Shown here in pieces: positions 54,728 to 62,642 of a stretch of DNA of 64,000 nucleotides (position 1 is the first letter of the stretch; each line of letters starts with the position of its first letter). Made by a program: the position numbers and the translations under genes. The DNA is from Paenibacillus lycopersici (GTDB lineage Bacteria; Bacillota; Bacilli; Paenibacillales; Paenibacillaceae). The notes below the pieces were generated by a model. The model saw nothing but the letters and a program-made list of their open reading frames with translations. It was not told the origin of the DNA and did no database searches. The stretch covers positions 6,484,001-6,548,000 of the forward strand of contig NZ_CP048209.1 of the NCBI RefSeq assembly GCF_010119935.1, read 5' to 3'.

Positions 54728-55807
54728 TTACGCCAAGTTCTCGCGTTCCATCAATTCCGTCTGCGCCGTCAGCGTCAGCGCGTTGATGATCTCTTCCATG
54801 TCGCCGTTCAGCACGGAATCGAGCTTATGCAGCGTCAAGCCGATGCGGTGATCCGTTACCCGGCTTTGCGGATAGTTGTACGTGCGGATCCGTTCGCTTC
54901 GGTCGCCCGTGCCGACCTTGCTTTTGCGCTCGCCGGCGTATTTGGCCTCTTCCTCTTGGCGTTTCATATCCGAAATCCGCGCGCGAAGCACTTGAAGAGC
55001 CTTCGCCTTGTTCTCGTTCTGGGACTTGCCGTCCTGACACTGCGCCATGATGCCCGTCGGCACGTGAAGCACGCGCACGGCGGATTTCGTCGTGTTGACG
55101 GACTGGCCGCCCGCGCCGCTGGAGCAATACGTGTCGACGCGAATGTCTTTATCCAGAATTTCGACCTCGACCTCTTCGACTTCCGGCATGACGGCTACCG
55201 TCGACGTCGACGTATGAATCCGGCCGCCCGACTCCGTAACCGGGATGCGCTGCACGCGATGCGCGCCGCTCTCGTATTTCAGCTTGCTGTACGCGCCTTT
55301 GCCCGTCACCATGAAGATGACCTCCTTGAAGCCGCCGAGATCGCTCTCGTTCGCTTCCATCAGCTCTACGCGCCAGCCTTGCGTGTCCGCGAATTTCATG
55401 TACATGCGGTACAGATCCGATGCGAACAAGGCCGCTTCGTCGCCGCCGGCCGCGCCGCGGATCTCGACAATGACGTTCTTGTCGTCGTTCGGGTCTTTCG
55501 GGAGCAGCAAGACTTGAATTTCGGCCTCCAGCTCCGTCTTGCGCGAATCCAGCTCATCGATCTCCATCTTGACCATTTCGCGCATGTCTTCGTCCAGCTT
55601 CTCGTTCTGCATCGCTTTCGCGTCGTCGAGCTGCTCGACGACCTGCTTGTATTCCGTATAAGCCGCATAAACGGGCTGCAAATCGGACTGCTCCTTGGAG
55701 TAGTCGCGAAGTTTCTTCGGATCGCCGGCCACATCCGGATCGCACAACAGCTCGCTCAGCTTCTCATACCGGTCGGCGAGTGCCTGTAAACGGTCCAACA
55801 CTGTCAT
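54728..55807 (-). CDS. prfA: Peptide chain release factor 1
   Basis: RF1 ends translation at UAA and UAG. The 359-residue protein has the GGQ loop (SSGAGGQSVNTTKSAVR) whose Gln is the PrmC target, and a PVT tripeptide in the codon-reading position (PVTESGGRIH), the PxT form of RF1. The C-terminal NYPQSRVTDHRIG is typical. prmC follows after 141 bases. Confidence 0.98.
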   Translation of the reverse strand: MTVLDRLQALADRYEKLSELLCDPDVAGDPKKLRDYSKEQSDLQPVYAAYTEYKQVVEQLDDAKAMQNEKLDEDMREMVKMEIDELDSRKTELEAEIQVLLLPKDPNDDKNVIVEIRGAAGGDEAALFASDLYRMYMKFADTQGWRVELMEANESDLGGFKEVIFMVTGKGAYSKLKYESGAHRVQRIPVTESGGRIHTSTSTVAVMPEVEEVEVEILDKDIRVDTYCSSGAGGQSVNTTKSAVRVLHVPTGIMAQCQDGKSQNENKAKALQVLRARISDMKRQEEEAKYAGERKSKVGTGDRSERIRTYNYPQSRVTDHRIGLTLHKLDSVLNGDMEEIINALTLTAQTELMERENLA

Positions 55808-55950
55808 TCACCTCTATAATAGTTTTCGCATGATTCCCGGCAACGGCCGTTTCACTTGGTCTTCTCAGTATAGCATAACGCGCCGCAAACCATAAACGTG
55901 ACAATTTTGGAGAAATGGAAGACTGCGGCAGCGCCCGTTCCTTCACGGCG

Positions 55951-55977
55951 AAAAGGACCCGGCTGCCCGAGTCCTTC
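55951..55977 (-). terminator. Terminator of ychF
   Basis: AAGGAC with a CGG extension pairs with CCG and GTCCTT; a short T run follows on the minus strand, 13 bases past the ychF stop. Confidence 0.6.
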
Positions 55978-55989
55978 ATCCTTGACAAG

Positions 55990-57090
55990 CTATACGTTGA
56001 AACGGAAGTGCATGACGTCGCCGTCCTGCACCACGTATTCTTTGCCCTCCAGGCGAAGCTGGCCGCGCTCTTTGGCCGCGTTCATGGAGCCCGCCGCGAC
56101 GAGATCGTTATACGAGACGACTTCGGCCCGGATGAACCCGCGCTCGAAGTCCGTATGGATGACGCCCGCCGCCTGCGGCGCCTTCATCCCTTTGCGGATC
56201 GTCCACGCGCGCACTTCCTGCACGCCGGCCGTGAAGTACGTGTAGAGGCCGAGCAGCTTGTAGGCCGCGCGGATCAGCCGGTTCAGACCGGACTCCGTCA
56301 AGCCGAGCTCGGCGAGGAACATGTCCTTGTCTTCGCCCTCGAGCTCCGCGATCTCGGATTCCACCTTCGCGCTGATCGGCACCACTTCCGCGCCTTCGGC
56401 CTTCGCGAATTCGCGCACCAGCTCGACGTAGCTGTTGCCGTCCGAATTGGCCGCCTCGCCTTCGCTGACGTTCGCCGCGTACAGCACCGGCTTCATCGTC
56501 AGCAGATGCAGGTCGCGCACGATCGCTTTCTCCTCCTCGGAGAGGTCGATGCTGCGCGCCGGCTGGTCGTTGTACAGCGCTTCCTTGATCTTCTCCAGCG
56601 CTTCGACTTCTTGGGCCACTTTCTTGTCGCCGCCCTTGAGGTTCTTGCGGGAACGCTCGATCTTGCGATCCACGGAGTCGATGTCCGCGAGAATCAGCTC
56701 CAGGTTGATCGTGTTGATGTCGCCGATCGGATCCACTTTGCCGGAGACATGCGTAATGTTGTCGTCCTGGAAGCAGCGCACGACGTGCACGATCGCGTCT
56801 ACCTCGCGGATGTGGGCGAGGAATTTGTTGCCGAGGCCTTCGCCCTTGCTTGCGCCTTTCACGATGCCCGCGATATCGATGAATTCGAACGCGGTCGGCA
56901 CGGTACGGTTCGGCACGACCAGCTCCGTCAATTTATCCAAACGCTCATCCGGCACTTCCACGACGCCGACGTTCGGGTCGATGGTGCAGAACGGATAGTT
57001 CGCGGACTCCGCGCCCGCTTGCGTAATTGCGTTAAACAACGTCGATTTGCCCACGTTCGGCAGGCCGACGATCCCAGCCTTCAAAGCCAT
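55990..57090 (-). CDS. ychF: Redox-regulated ATPase YchF (Obg-family P-loop NTPase)
   Basis: A 366-residue cytoplasmic P-loop protein that prefers ATP over GTP and binds ribosomes. The P-loop is GLPNVGKSTLFNAIT, the switch region has PFCTIDPNVG, and the C-terminal TGS domain ends KEYVVQDGDVMHFRFNV. The ATG at 57088-57090 follows AGGGGTG; the frame stays open for 400 bases upstream, but that part lacks codon character. Order prfA then ychF is not that of B. subtilis. Confidence 0.96.
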   Translation of the reverse strand: MALKAGIVGLPNVGKSTLFNAITQAGAESANYPFCTIDPNVGVVEVPDERLDKLTELVVPNRTVPTAFEFIDIAGIVKGASKGEGLGNKFLAHIREVDAIVHVVRCFQDDNITHVSGKVDPIGDINTINLELILADIDSVDRKIERSRKNLKGGDKKVAQEVEALEKIKEALYNDQPARSIDLSEEEKAIVRDLHLLTMKPVLYAANVSEGEAANSDGNSYVELVREFAKAEGAEVVPISAKVESEIAELEGEDKDMFLAELGLTESGLNRLIRAAYKLLGLYTYFTAGVQEVRAWTIRKGMKAPQAAGVIHTDFERGFIRAEVVSYNDLVAAGSMNAAKERGQLRLEGKEYVVQDGDVMHFRFNV

Positions 57091-57238
57091 TGCAAGACAC
57101 CCCTGTTCCGTATTAAACAATCTCAGGCCATTATACCCGAAGCCTTGGAACAATAAAAGCCCGTTCATGATATGGTGTTTATGATATGGAACCGCCGGAT
57201 CCCGCCGGGGCGCGTCCGTCATCGGCACCGATCCTCCC

Positions 57239-57268
57239 GCATGCCGCGTCGCCCGCGGGCGCATAATA
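57239..57268 (+). promoter_or_regulatory. Probable sigma-G (forespore) promoter
   Basis: GCATG at 57239-57243, an 18-base spacer and CATAATA at 57262-57268 fit the sigma-G consensus GHATR-18-CATWHTA at every position. It is placed 21 bases before the start codon of the small gene. Confidence 0.6.
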
Positions 57269-57288
57269 TCGGTTGGAGGTGATCGCGC

Positions 57289-57435
57289 ATGGAGAACCAG
57301 ACGCATAAGGGCAACTATAAGGGCACGACCCATATGGCCGCCAAGAATCAGGATATGGCCTTCGTCAACGATACGCTGGAGGATGCCAAGTCCGTCACTA
57401 ACTACGGCAGCGTGAAGAAGAAGACGGACAAGTAG
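57289..57435 (+). CDS. Small hydrophilic protein, 48 residues, probably spore-expressed
   Basis: Not recognised. The product is basic and polar, rich in Lys, Asn, Thr and Asp, starting MENQTHKGNYKGTTHMA and ending YGSVKKKTDK, with no hydrophobic segment and no Cys. The ribosome site GGAGGTGATC is close to ideal, seven bases or so before the ATG, so translation is credible despite the size. The likely sigma-G promoter suggests expression in the forespore, where several small basic proteins coat DNA or fill the core. It does not resemble the alpha/beta SASP family. The spore role is inference. Confidence 0.75.
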   Translation: MENQTHKGNYKGTTHMAAKNQDMAFVNDTLEDAKSVTNYGSVKKKTDK

Positions 57436-57526
57436 CGCGACCGCAGGAACTGTGCGCAGCGCGCATGAAACGCGCTCCCGATTCAGCGAAAGGGGCATCC
57501 GCGACGGTCATGAGAACCGTGCGCAG

Positions 57527-57648
57527 ATGCCCCTTCTTGCTTCTTGCTTCTTGCTTCTTGCTGCTTGCTGCTTGCTTTTTGCTTCTTGGTTCTTTCTTCT
57601 GCTGCTTGGTTCTTGCTGCTTGGTTCTTGCTGCTTGCTGCTTGCAGCG
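57527..57648. repeat. Heptamer-type low-complexity repeat
   Basis: About 17 imperfect copies of a seven-base unit (CTTGCTT, CTTGCTG, CTTGGTT) lie between the small gene and the MerR-like regulator. No gene is supported within. Confidence 0.85.
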
Positions 57649-57659
57649 GCTTCCGCTTC

Positions 57660-58430
57660 CTATTCGCCGTCTGCGGCGCCGGTATAAATATGCACCGCAT
57701 CCCGCAGAAATTCCGCCGTTCCCGGCTGCTTCTCGTCGTAATAGGCTTTGAACCGTTCGTCGTCCACGTACATCTGCGCGATATTGGCATGCGCTTCCTT
57801 GCTGTAGCGGTCCCAATGGAACGTCAGCCACTGCCGGTGCAGGTCCGCCGCCCTCTGGGCTAGCTCCCCCGCCGGATCGCCGGTTTCGAACGCTTCCGCA
57901 AGCGCGTCCTTCACTTCCTGCGTCAAGCGGTTCAACCGCTCATGCTGCTCCTGCGTCATTCCCTTCAGCTTGGCGTTCGACCTGTCGACGGCCTCGTCGC
58001 CGTATTTCTCCCGCGCTTCCTTGCCGTGTCTCCGCTCGTTCTCGTCGATCATCCGCTCCTTGAAGCCTTCGAATTTCTCTTGGTCGCTCATGTCCGTTCT
58101 CCCTTCGGCCGATGCGATCGTCTTCTCCACGTTGCCGATCAGCGCATCGAGCTGTTTGCGTTTATCGAGAAGCCGGTCGCGGTGCTGCCGCAAGGCCGCG
58201 GCGCCGTCGAAGGACGGGTCGTTCACGATCGCCTTGATCTGTTCCAGCTGCACGCCAAGCTCCCGGTAGAACAAAATCTGCTGCAGCTTGTCGACCTCCG
58301 CCTGACCGTAGATCCGGTAGCCGGACGAATTCGTCCGCGCCGGCTTGAGCAGGCCGACCTCGTCGTAGAACCGCAGCGTCCGCGTGCTGACGCCCGCAAG
58401 CCTGCCCAGCTTTAGCACCGTATATTCCAT
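57660..58430 (-). CDS. MerR-family regulator with TipAS-like effector domain
   Basis: A 256-residue transcription factor. The first 75 residues are a MerR winged helix (LKLGRLAGVSTRTLRFYDEVGLL, SGYRIYGQAEVDKLQQI), followed by a coiled dimer helix to about 115, and then a helical domain like that of TipA/Mta regulators (EVKDALAEAFETGDPAGELAQ, WLTFHWDRYSKEAHANIAQMYVDDERFKAYYD). Such domains bind drugs and switch on their own gene or an exporter. The ATG at 58430 has GGGAGGTGAG. No obvious drug gene is adjacent; the tiny plus-strand gene converges from the other side. Confidence 0.9.
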   Translation of the reverse strand: MEYTVLKLGRLAGVSTRTLRFYDEVGLLKPARTNSSGYRIYGQAEVDKLQQILFYRELGVQLEQIKAIVNDPSFDGAAALRQHRDRLLDKRKQLDALIGNVEKTIASAEGRTDMSDQEKFEGFKERMIDENERRHGKEAREKYGDEAVDRSNAKLKGMTQEQHERLNRLTQEVKDALAEAFETGDPAGELAQRAADLHRQWLTFHWDRYSKEAHANIAQMYVDDERFKAYYDEKQPGTAEFLRDAVHIYTGAADGE

Positions 58431-58531
58431 GCGCTCACCTCCCGACAACCCCACTCTACACCTTTACGCCGCGTGAATGTCAAACCCCGTTTCGAAGGAA
58501 AAATCCGGCCTGCTACGCCCGCCAAAACGCA

Positions 58532-59809
58532 CTAGACCCATGCGTCGTTCGAGTAGCCGCGCTGCTCCCAATACCCGGTGTGCTCGCCGTCGATCAGCTC
58601 GATCCGGTTCAGCCATTTCACGGACTTGTAGGCGTACATCTTCGGCACGACCAGCCGCACCGGGCCGCCGAGATCGCTTGGAATCGGCTTCCCGTCGTGC
58701 ATGACGGCGACGATGACGTCGTCCATGTTCGCCTGCTCCAGCGTCAGCGCATCCGTGTACACGCCGTCGCCCGAATAGAATTTGACCGTCTTCGCGCCCG
58801 GCTTCACGCCGGCCATGTTCAGGAAGTCCCTCAGCTTGATGCCTTCCCATGTATTGTTGTACACCGACCAGCCCGTAACGCAGTGAAAATCGCTGACCTG
58901 CACCTGGCGCTTGAGCGCCACGAACTGCTCCCAGTCCCACTGCAGCTTCTTCTCGACAAGGCCGTCGATCGTGAACGAGAACGACGCGTTATCGAAGCTG
59001 GGGATCGGCGTGACCGTGTAGACGCGGAACTCGCCTCTGCTCCCGCCGCCGATCGGCGGACTGGAAGCGGACAAGGGCGTCGGCGGCGGAACGAGCCTGT
59101 TGGCGTCCGAAGCGACCGCATCCTCGTAGCTCGTGCCGGCGCTCATCTGGTTGCCGAGCCAGCGCAGGAAGGACGGCCCGACCGCGATCGCGATCCCGGC
59201 GCCGATCGCGGTCTTGATGAACGCGCTGCGCGTCATGAGCGCTTCCGGCCGCGCAGCGGGGTGAATGCCGCCGCCCGTACCCGCGTTCGCGGCCGCTGCC
59301 GAGCCTGCCTTCACGCCTTCGCCGGCGCGGCCGGTCTTCACGGTGCGGCGGTGCGGCTCCTTCAGCCACTTGAGCCGCGTGATCGAGTGGTAGACGATGT
59401 ACGGCAGCCCGACCCAGGTGAGCAGATCATGCGCCTGCAGCGCGAAGCCGGACAAGCGCGGGCCCGCGGCCCTGAACTGCCAGAGCAGCAGCCCGGACAG
59501 CAGCCATCCGGACAACAGCGCAAGGACGATGACGACATTGGCCTTCTGCGCCGTCTTGCCTCTCAGCTGCTTCCAATGCTTGCCGGCCAGCAGCAAGTAA
59601 TAGACGACCGGGATGAGCGACGCGATCCCGACGACGATATGGGCGTACCGGATAACGACGCGTCCTTCGCCGAGAATCCCGCGCCACGTCCCTTGAAACA
59701 AGATCAGCCCCGTAAAAGCGAGCACCACGACGATCCAGCCGTTCCACATATGGAGCGACGCAAGCTTCCTGCCATAGCCTTTGCGTACACGAGCCAGCCA
59801 TTCACGCAC
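58532..59809 (-). CDS. Molybdopterin-dependent oxidoreductase fused to a cytochrome-b-type membrane domain
   Basis: A 425-residue fusion. The first 150 residues have four helices with histidines in LHMWNGW, RYAHIVVG, GKHW, QAHDLLTWVG and VYHSITR, a b-heme membrane domain. After a Gly/Ala linker and another hydrophobic helix (about 195-215) comes a sulfite-oxidase-fold domain (about 255-425). The molybdenum-binding Cys is in SDFHCVTGWSVYNNTWEG, and PSDLGGPVRLVVPKMYAYKSVKW is the rest of the cofactor site. The layout resembles MsrP/MsrQ (YedY/YedZ) in one chain, in reversed order. Electrons from quinol to a surface sulfoxide reductase is a fair guess, not proven. Confidence 0.88.
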   Translation of the reverse strand: MREWLARVRKGYGRKLASLHMWNGWIVVVLAFTGLILFQGTWRGILGEGRVVIRYAHIVVGIASLIPVVYYLLLAGKHWKQLRGKTAQKANVVIVLALLSGWLLSGLLLWQFRAAGPRLSGFALQAHDLLTWVGLPYIVYHSITRLKWLKEPHRRTVKTGRAGEGVKAGSAAAANAGTGGGIHPAARPEALMTRSAFIKTAIGAGIAIAVGPSFLRWLGNQMSAGTSYEDAVASDANRLVPPPTPLSASSPPIGGGSRGEFRVYTVTPIPSFDNASFSFTIDGLVEKKLQWDWEQFVALKRQVQVSDFHCVTGWSVYNNTWEGIKLRDFLNMAGVKPGAKTVKFYSGDGVYTDALTLEQANMDDVIVAVMHDGKPIPSDLGGPVRLVVPKMYAYKSVKWLNRIELIDGEHTGYWEQRGYSNDAWV

Positions 59810-60158
59810 CGGACAAGCCTCCTTTGCTATCCATTATGACAAGCCGCGGAATGTACCATTCTCTTACTTATTATAACGCAGCGGGACCTGCAAACGGTTC
59901 GATTCGCGCAGCGATTGGCTGTAGCGACCGACCGCCGGCAGCCGGGACGATATTATCATTCGGCAAGCAGGGTTTATGTTCTTCGTGTCGAATATTGACA
60001 AAAATATACAGATTTATTGTCGAATGGGGAGCTGCGCAGCTTGTCGTTCGCGCCCATCATCTCATTCCTGAAGCGCCTGGCTATGAACGACGATTCAGGC
60101 TCAGCAGGCAAGCTCCAACAACATGAACGATACTACAATCGAAGGCAGGCGTACGGCT
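59810..60158. other. Divergent spacer between the molybdoenzyme and the GNAT gene
   Basis: AT-rich towards 59940-60030, where TGTCGAATATTGACA is a near-palindrome. It may hold the two divergent promoters, but no confident -35/-10 pair was found. No small gene is supported. Confidence 0.5.
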
Positions 60159-61034
60159 ATGCAATTCAGAGCGTTCCAATCGGACTTGGAGAAGAAACAA
60201 GCTGCCGGCCTGATCGCTTCCATCGATCAGGGCGAGAAATGGATTTTCGAAGGCGCGGACGGAGCAGGCGAATTCGGAGGCGTCATCAGCCGGCTCTACT
60301 ATGCCGGCGGCGACAACTTCGGCACGTTCTACGCTTGCCTGTTCAGCGGCCGCCTCCGCATTCAGGTCGCCTTCCGCAAGGACATGCCGGATGAGATCCG
60401 CACCGAATTGCAGGCGCTTGTCACGCGCGCAAGACGCCAAGCGAACACCTTCACAAGCGTCTGGTACGCGCCGCATAACGTAAAGCTCGAAGAGTGGCTG
60501 TTCCATGGCCTTCCGTGGGCATCGAGAGGGCACAAGACCCATGAATTCACGATGCGCCGCGAGAATTACTCCGCTGCCACTGCCGCCGATGCCGCTTTCG
60601 ACGGCATCCAAATCCGGCCGTTCGAAAGCCGGCATACGGACGAATTGTGCGCGCTGTTGGATCGCGCCATGGCCCATACGTTCGATGACCCTGCGGCCCG
60701 GCCGTTCGCCGGTCAGCGCGACAGGCTCCAGGCGGAATGGACGGCGAAAACCGCCGAAGGGGATTGCTGCCTCCTGTTCTACCATGGATCCCTTGCGGGC
60801 GCCTGCCTGTTGAAGAACGCCGAAATCGATCTCATGGCGATCGCCCCCGAGCTTCAAGGGCGAGGTCTCGGCAAGCGGCTGCTGCATCACGCGATCCGCC
60901 ATATCTTCGCGGTCCGCCATAAGGAGCCTTATCTGTACTGCATCGACCGCAACGAGGATGCCTTGCGCTTCTACCTGCGGGAAGGGATGAGCGTGACGGG
61001 GCATTCGGGCTGCGTGTTCTGGGAGGCCGAGTAA
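60159..61034 (+). CDS. GNAT-family N-acetyltransferase
   Basis: A 291-residue protein whose C-terminal half has a GNAT fold: LMAIAPELQGRGLGKRLLHHAI is motif A with the acetyl-CoA pyrophosphate loop, and YCIDRNEDALRFYLREGM is motif B. The first 150 residues form a separate region of unknown kind, perhaps a second, degenerate GNAT half, since its size is similar. The ATG at 60159 with GCAGG nine bases upstream was preferred to ATG 60123, which lacks a site. The acceptor is unknown. It converges on trxA. Confidence 0.82.
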   Translation: MQFRAFQSDLEKKQAAGLIASIDQGEKWIFEGADGAGEFGGVISRLYYAGGDNFGTFYACLFSGRLRIQVAFRKDMPDEIRTELQALVTRARRQANTFTSVWYAPHNVKLEEWLFHGLPWASRGHKTHEFTMRRENYSAATAADAAFDGIQIRPFESRHTDELCALLDRAMAHTFDDPAARPFAGQRDRLQAEWTAKTAEGDCCLLFYHGSLAGACLLKNAEIDLMAIAPELQGRGLGKRLLHHAIRHIFAVRHKEPYLYCIDRNEDALRFYLREGMSVTGHSGCVFWEAE

Positions 61035-61070
61035 GCCGTCAGGTTCGCTAGACTTGAGAGGGAGAACGAA

Positions 61071-61104
61071 CAAGCCCCCGCACCAAGGATCGGTCGGGGG
61101 CTTG
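61071..61104. terminator. Hairpin terminator between the GNAT gene and trxA
   Basis: CAAGCCCCCG pairs with CGGGGGCTTG. It lies between two converging stops; T runs are weak in both directions. Confidence 0.7.
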
Positions 61105-61118
61105 CGAAAGGCTAGGCC

Positions 61119-61430
61119 TTAGATTTGGCCTTGGATTTTGTTTTTGAGCGCGTCCTTGGACTGCAGGCCGACCATTTTGTCGACAGGCTGTCCGTCTTTG
61201 AACAGGATCAGCGTAGGGATGGACATAACGCCGAATTGGGAAGCCAGTTCAGGCTCTTCGTCGACGTTGATTTTGCCGATCGTCGCCGAGCCCGCAAGCT
61301 CGGTGGACAGCTCCTCGACGATCGGAAGCTGCATTTTGCAAGGTCCGCACCAAGGCGCCCAGAAGTCCACGAGCGTTACGCCGCTCTCGATGCTTTGGTT
61401 AAAGTTGTCTTTCGTCAATACTTGTGCCAT
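61119..61430 (-). CDS. trxA: Thioredoxin
   Basis: Cytoplasmic dithiol reductant, 103 residues. The active site is FWAPWCGPCKMQLP and the cis-proline loop MSIPTLILFKDG is intact. The usual start is ATG 61430 behind AGAGGATG; ATG 61439 would add three residues. It lies downstream of the Rrf2 regulator on the same strand, so redox control of both is conceivable. Confidence 0.97.
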   Translation of the reverse strand: MAQVLTKDNFNQSIESGVTLVDFWAPWCGPCKMQLPIVEELSTELAGSATIGKINVDEEPELASQFGVMSIPTLILFKDGQPVDKMVGLQSKDALKNKIQGQI

Positions 61431-61499
61431 GTAAATCATCCTCTCTACAAATAAGTTCGAAGCTATGGGAAGGGTGTTACCCGTCTCACCGATTAGGGA

Positions 61500-61925
61500 C
61501 TAGCAGTTGTCGCATTCCTTGATCTGGCCCAGAACGTCGGAAATGGTGATCCCGCCGAAATACGCCTCCAACTGCTTCTCCGCCTTGCAGAAAATGCCAT
61601 TCATCACTTCCCGCATATTGGAGCCGACGACGCAATCCATATCCGGATTGCCCGAGCACCAGCTCGGAATAACGGAGCCCTGCGCCATGAGCCGGTAGAT
61701 GTCGGCTAAATTGACGACCGCCGGGTCCAGCGTCAACCGGTATCCGCCGCCAGCGCCCTCCCGCGTGTCGACGTAGCCGCCGCGTTTCAGGCAGCTCATG
61801 ACTTTGCGAATGCGGGCCGGATTCGTCGAGACGTTCTCGGCGATTGCTTCGCTCGGGGCCATGCGCTCCGGCAAATAAGCCAAGTAAACTAAACTGTGGA
61901 CGGCAATCGTAAATTCGCTGTTCAT
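61500..61925 (-). CDS. Rrf2-family transcriptional regulator, Cys-rich
   Basis: A 141-residue winged-helix regulator of the Rrf2 family: FTIAVHSLVYLAYL and the recognition helix region NPARIRKVMSCLKRGGYVDTREGAGGGY (about 35-62) are typical. The C-terminal half has Cys in SWCSGNPDMDCVVGSN, GIFCKAE and the terminal ECDNC, six in all with MSCLKRGG. Some Rrf2 members bind an Fe-S cluster; here the spacing is not that of IscR or NsrR, so cluster binding is open. Its promoter carries an inverted repeat, which suggests autoregulation. Confidence 0.9.
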   Translation of the reverse strand: MNSEFTIAVHSLVYLAYLPERMAPSEAIAENVSTNPARIRKVMSCLKRGGYVDTREGAGGGYRLTLDPAVVNLADIYRLMAQGSVIPSWCSGNPDMDCVVGSNMREVMNGIFCKAEKQLEAYFGGITISDVLGQIKECDNC

Positions 61926-61946
61926 GGTAAGGCACCCCGCTTTGTA

Positions 61947-61967
61947 CTGTAATCATATCAGTTACAG
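61947..61967. promoter_or_regulatory. Inverted repeat, candidate operator of the Rrf2 gene
   Basis: CTGTAA and TTACAG are separated by nine bases and overlap the -10 element. Confidence 0.55.
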
Positions 61968-61980
61968 TTGATGCTGTCAA
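61952..61980 (-). promoter_or_regulatory. Sigma-A promoter of the Rrf2 gene
   Basis: Perfect TTGACA, 17-base spacer and TATGAT on the minus strand, about 30 bases before the start codon. Confidence 0.85.
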
Positions 61981-62163
61981 CGGCGGTTACCTTTTTATTT
62001 TGCATCCATTCGGCGCGCTTTATTCGAGTGCCAGGAAGATACCGCGCCGCGGGCGGACGAAGCTTGCCGCAAGGCAGGAATTCGGCGCACAAGCGGAGCC
62101 CAGCCCAGTAGCTTGAGCCCAGCCTGCCCAGAAGCTGCCGAATGGCAGGATTTCGCCCGCAAA
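61981..62163. other. Intergenic region left of the 52-bp array
   Basis: No gene is supported. A degraded copy of the array hairpin (AAGCTGCC, GGCAG) lies near 62132, and a weaker one near 62069, suggesting an older, longer array. Confidence 0.5.
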
Positions 62164-62527
62164 ACGGGCATTTCCGCTGGTCTGCAGCGGATAAAGCTGT
62201 CCGAATGGCAGCTTTACCTGCATTTTTGCCGGTCCGCGGCGGACAAAGTTGTCCGAATGACAACTTTGCCTGCATTTTTGCCGGTCCGCGGCGGACAAAG
62301 TTGCCCGAATGACAACTTTATTGACACTTCCGCTGGTCTGCAGCGGATAAAGCTGTCCGAATGACAACTTTGCCTGCATTTTTGCCGGTCCGCGGCGGAC
62401 AAAGTTGCCCGAATGACAACTTTATTGACACTTCTGCCGGTCTGCGGTGGATAAAGCTGTCCGAATGACAACTTTATCGACGCTTTTGTCGATCTGCAGC
62501 GGATAAAGTTGTCCGAATGGCAGCTTT
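62164..62527. repeat. Seven tandem 52-bp units, each with two hairpins
   Basis: The hairpin AAAG(C/T)TG(T/C)C pairs with G(A/G)CA(A/G)CTTT around CGAAT. It starts at 62193, 62245, 62297, 62349, 62401, 62453 and 62505, exactly 52 bases apart each time. Between copies a second, smaller stem is formed by GTCCG and CGGAC (or GTCTG and CGGAT, which still pairs with wobble). Unit 1 has C and G where units 2 and 3 have T and A in the arms, so pairing is conserved through change; unit 4 breaks this with a C-A mismatch. Unique spacers, as in CRISPR, are absent. Confidence 0.93.
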
Positions 62528-62642
62528 GCCAATTTAGCCTCGACTTTTTTACTATTCTGCAGCAGGTGTGTGAGGTTCTTTGCAAGTCTACTGCATTTCC
62601 GCTGGAATTACTGCTCTCGGGAAGGATTTCGGGCGCACTAGC

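Noticed and set aside
55990..57498. Longer YchF start up to 57498
   Set aside because: The added 136 residues lack codon character, overlap the likely sigma-G gene region, and the ATG at 57090 has a ribosome site and the normal MALKAGIVG start.
62164..62527. CRISPR array
   Set aside because: The full 52-bp unit repeats, with no unique spacers, and no cas gene is nearby.
62020..62585. Overlapping open frames across the 52-bp array that look like a repeat protein
   Set aside because: They arise because the repeat lacks stops; 52 is not a multiple of three, so the same DNA is read in three frames. No ribosome site or codon bias supports them.
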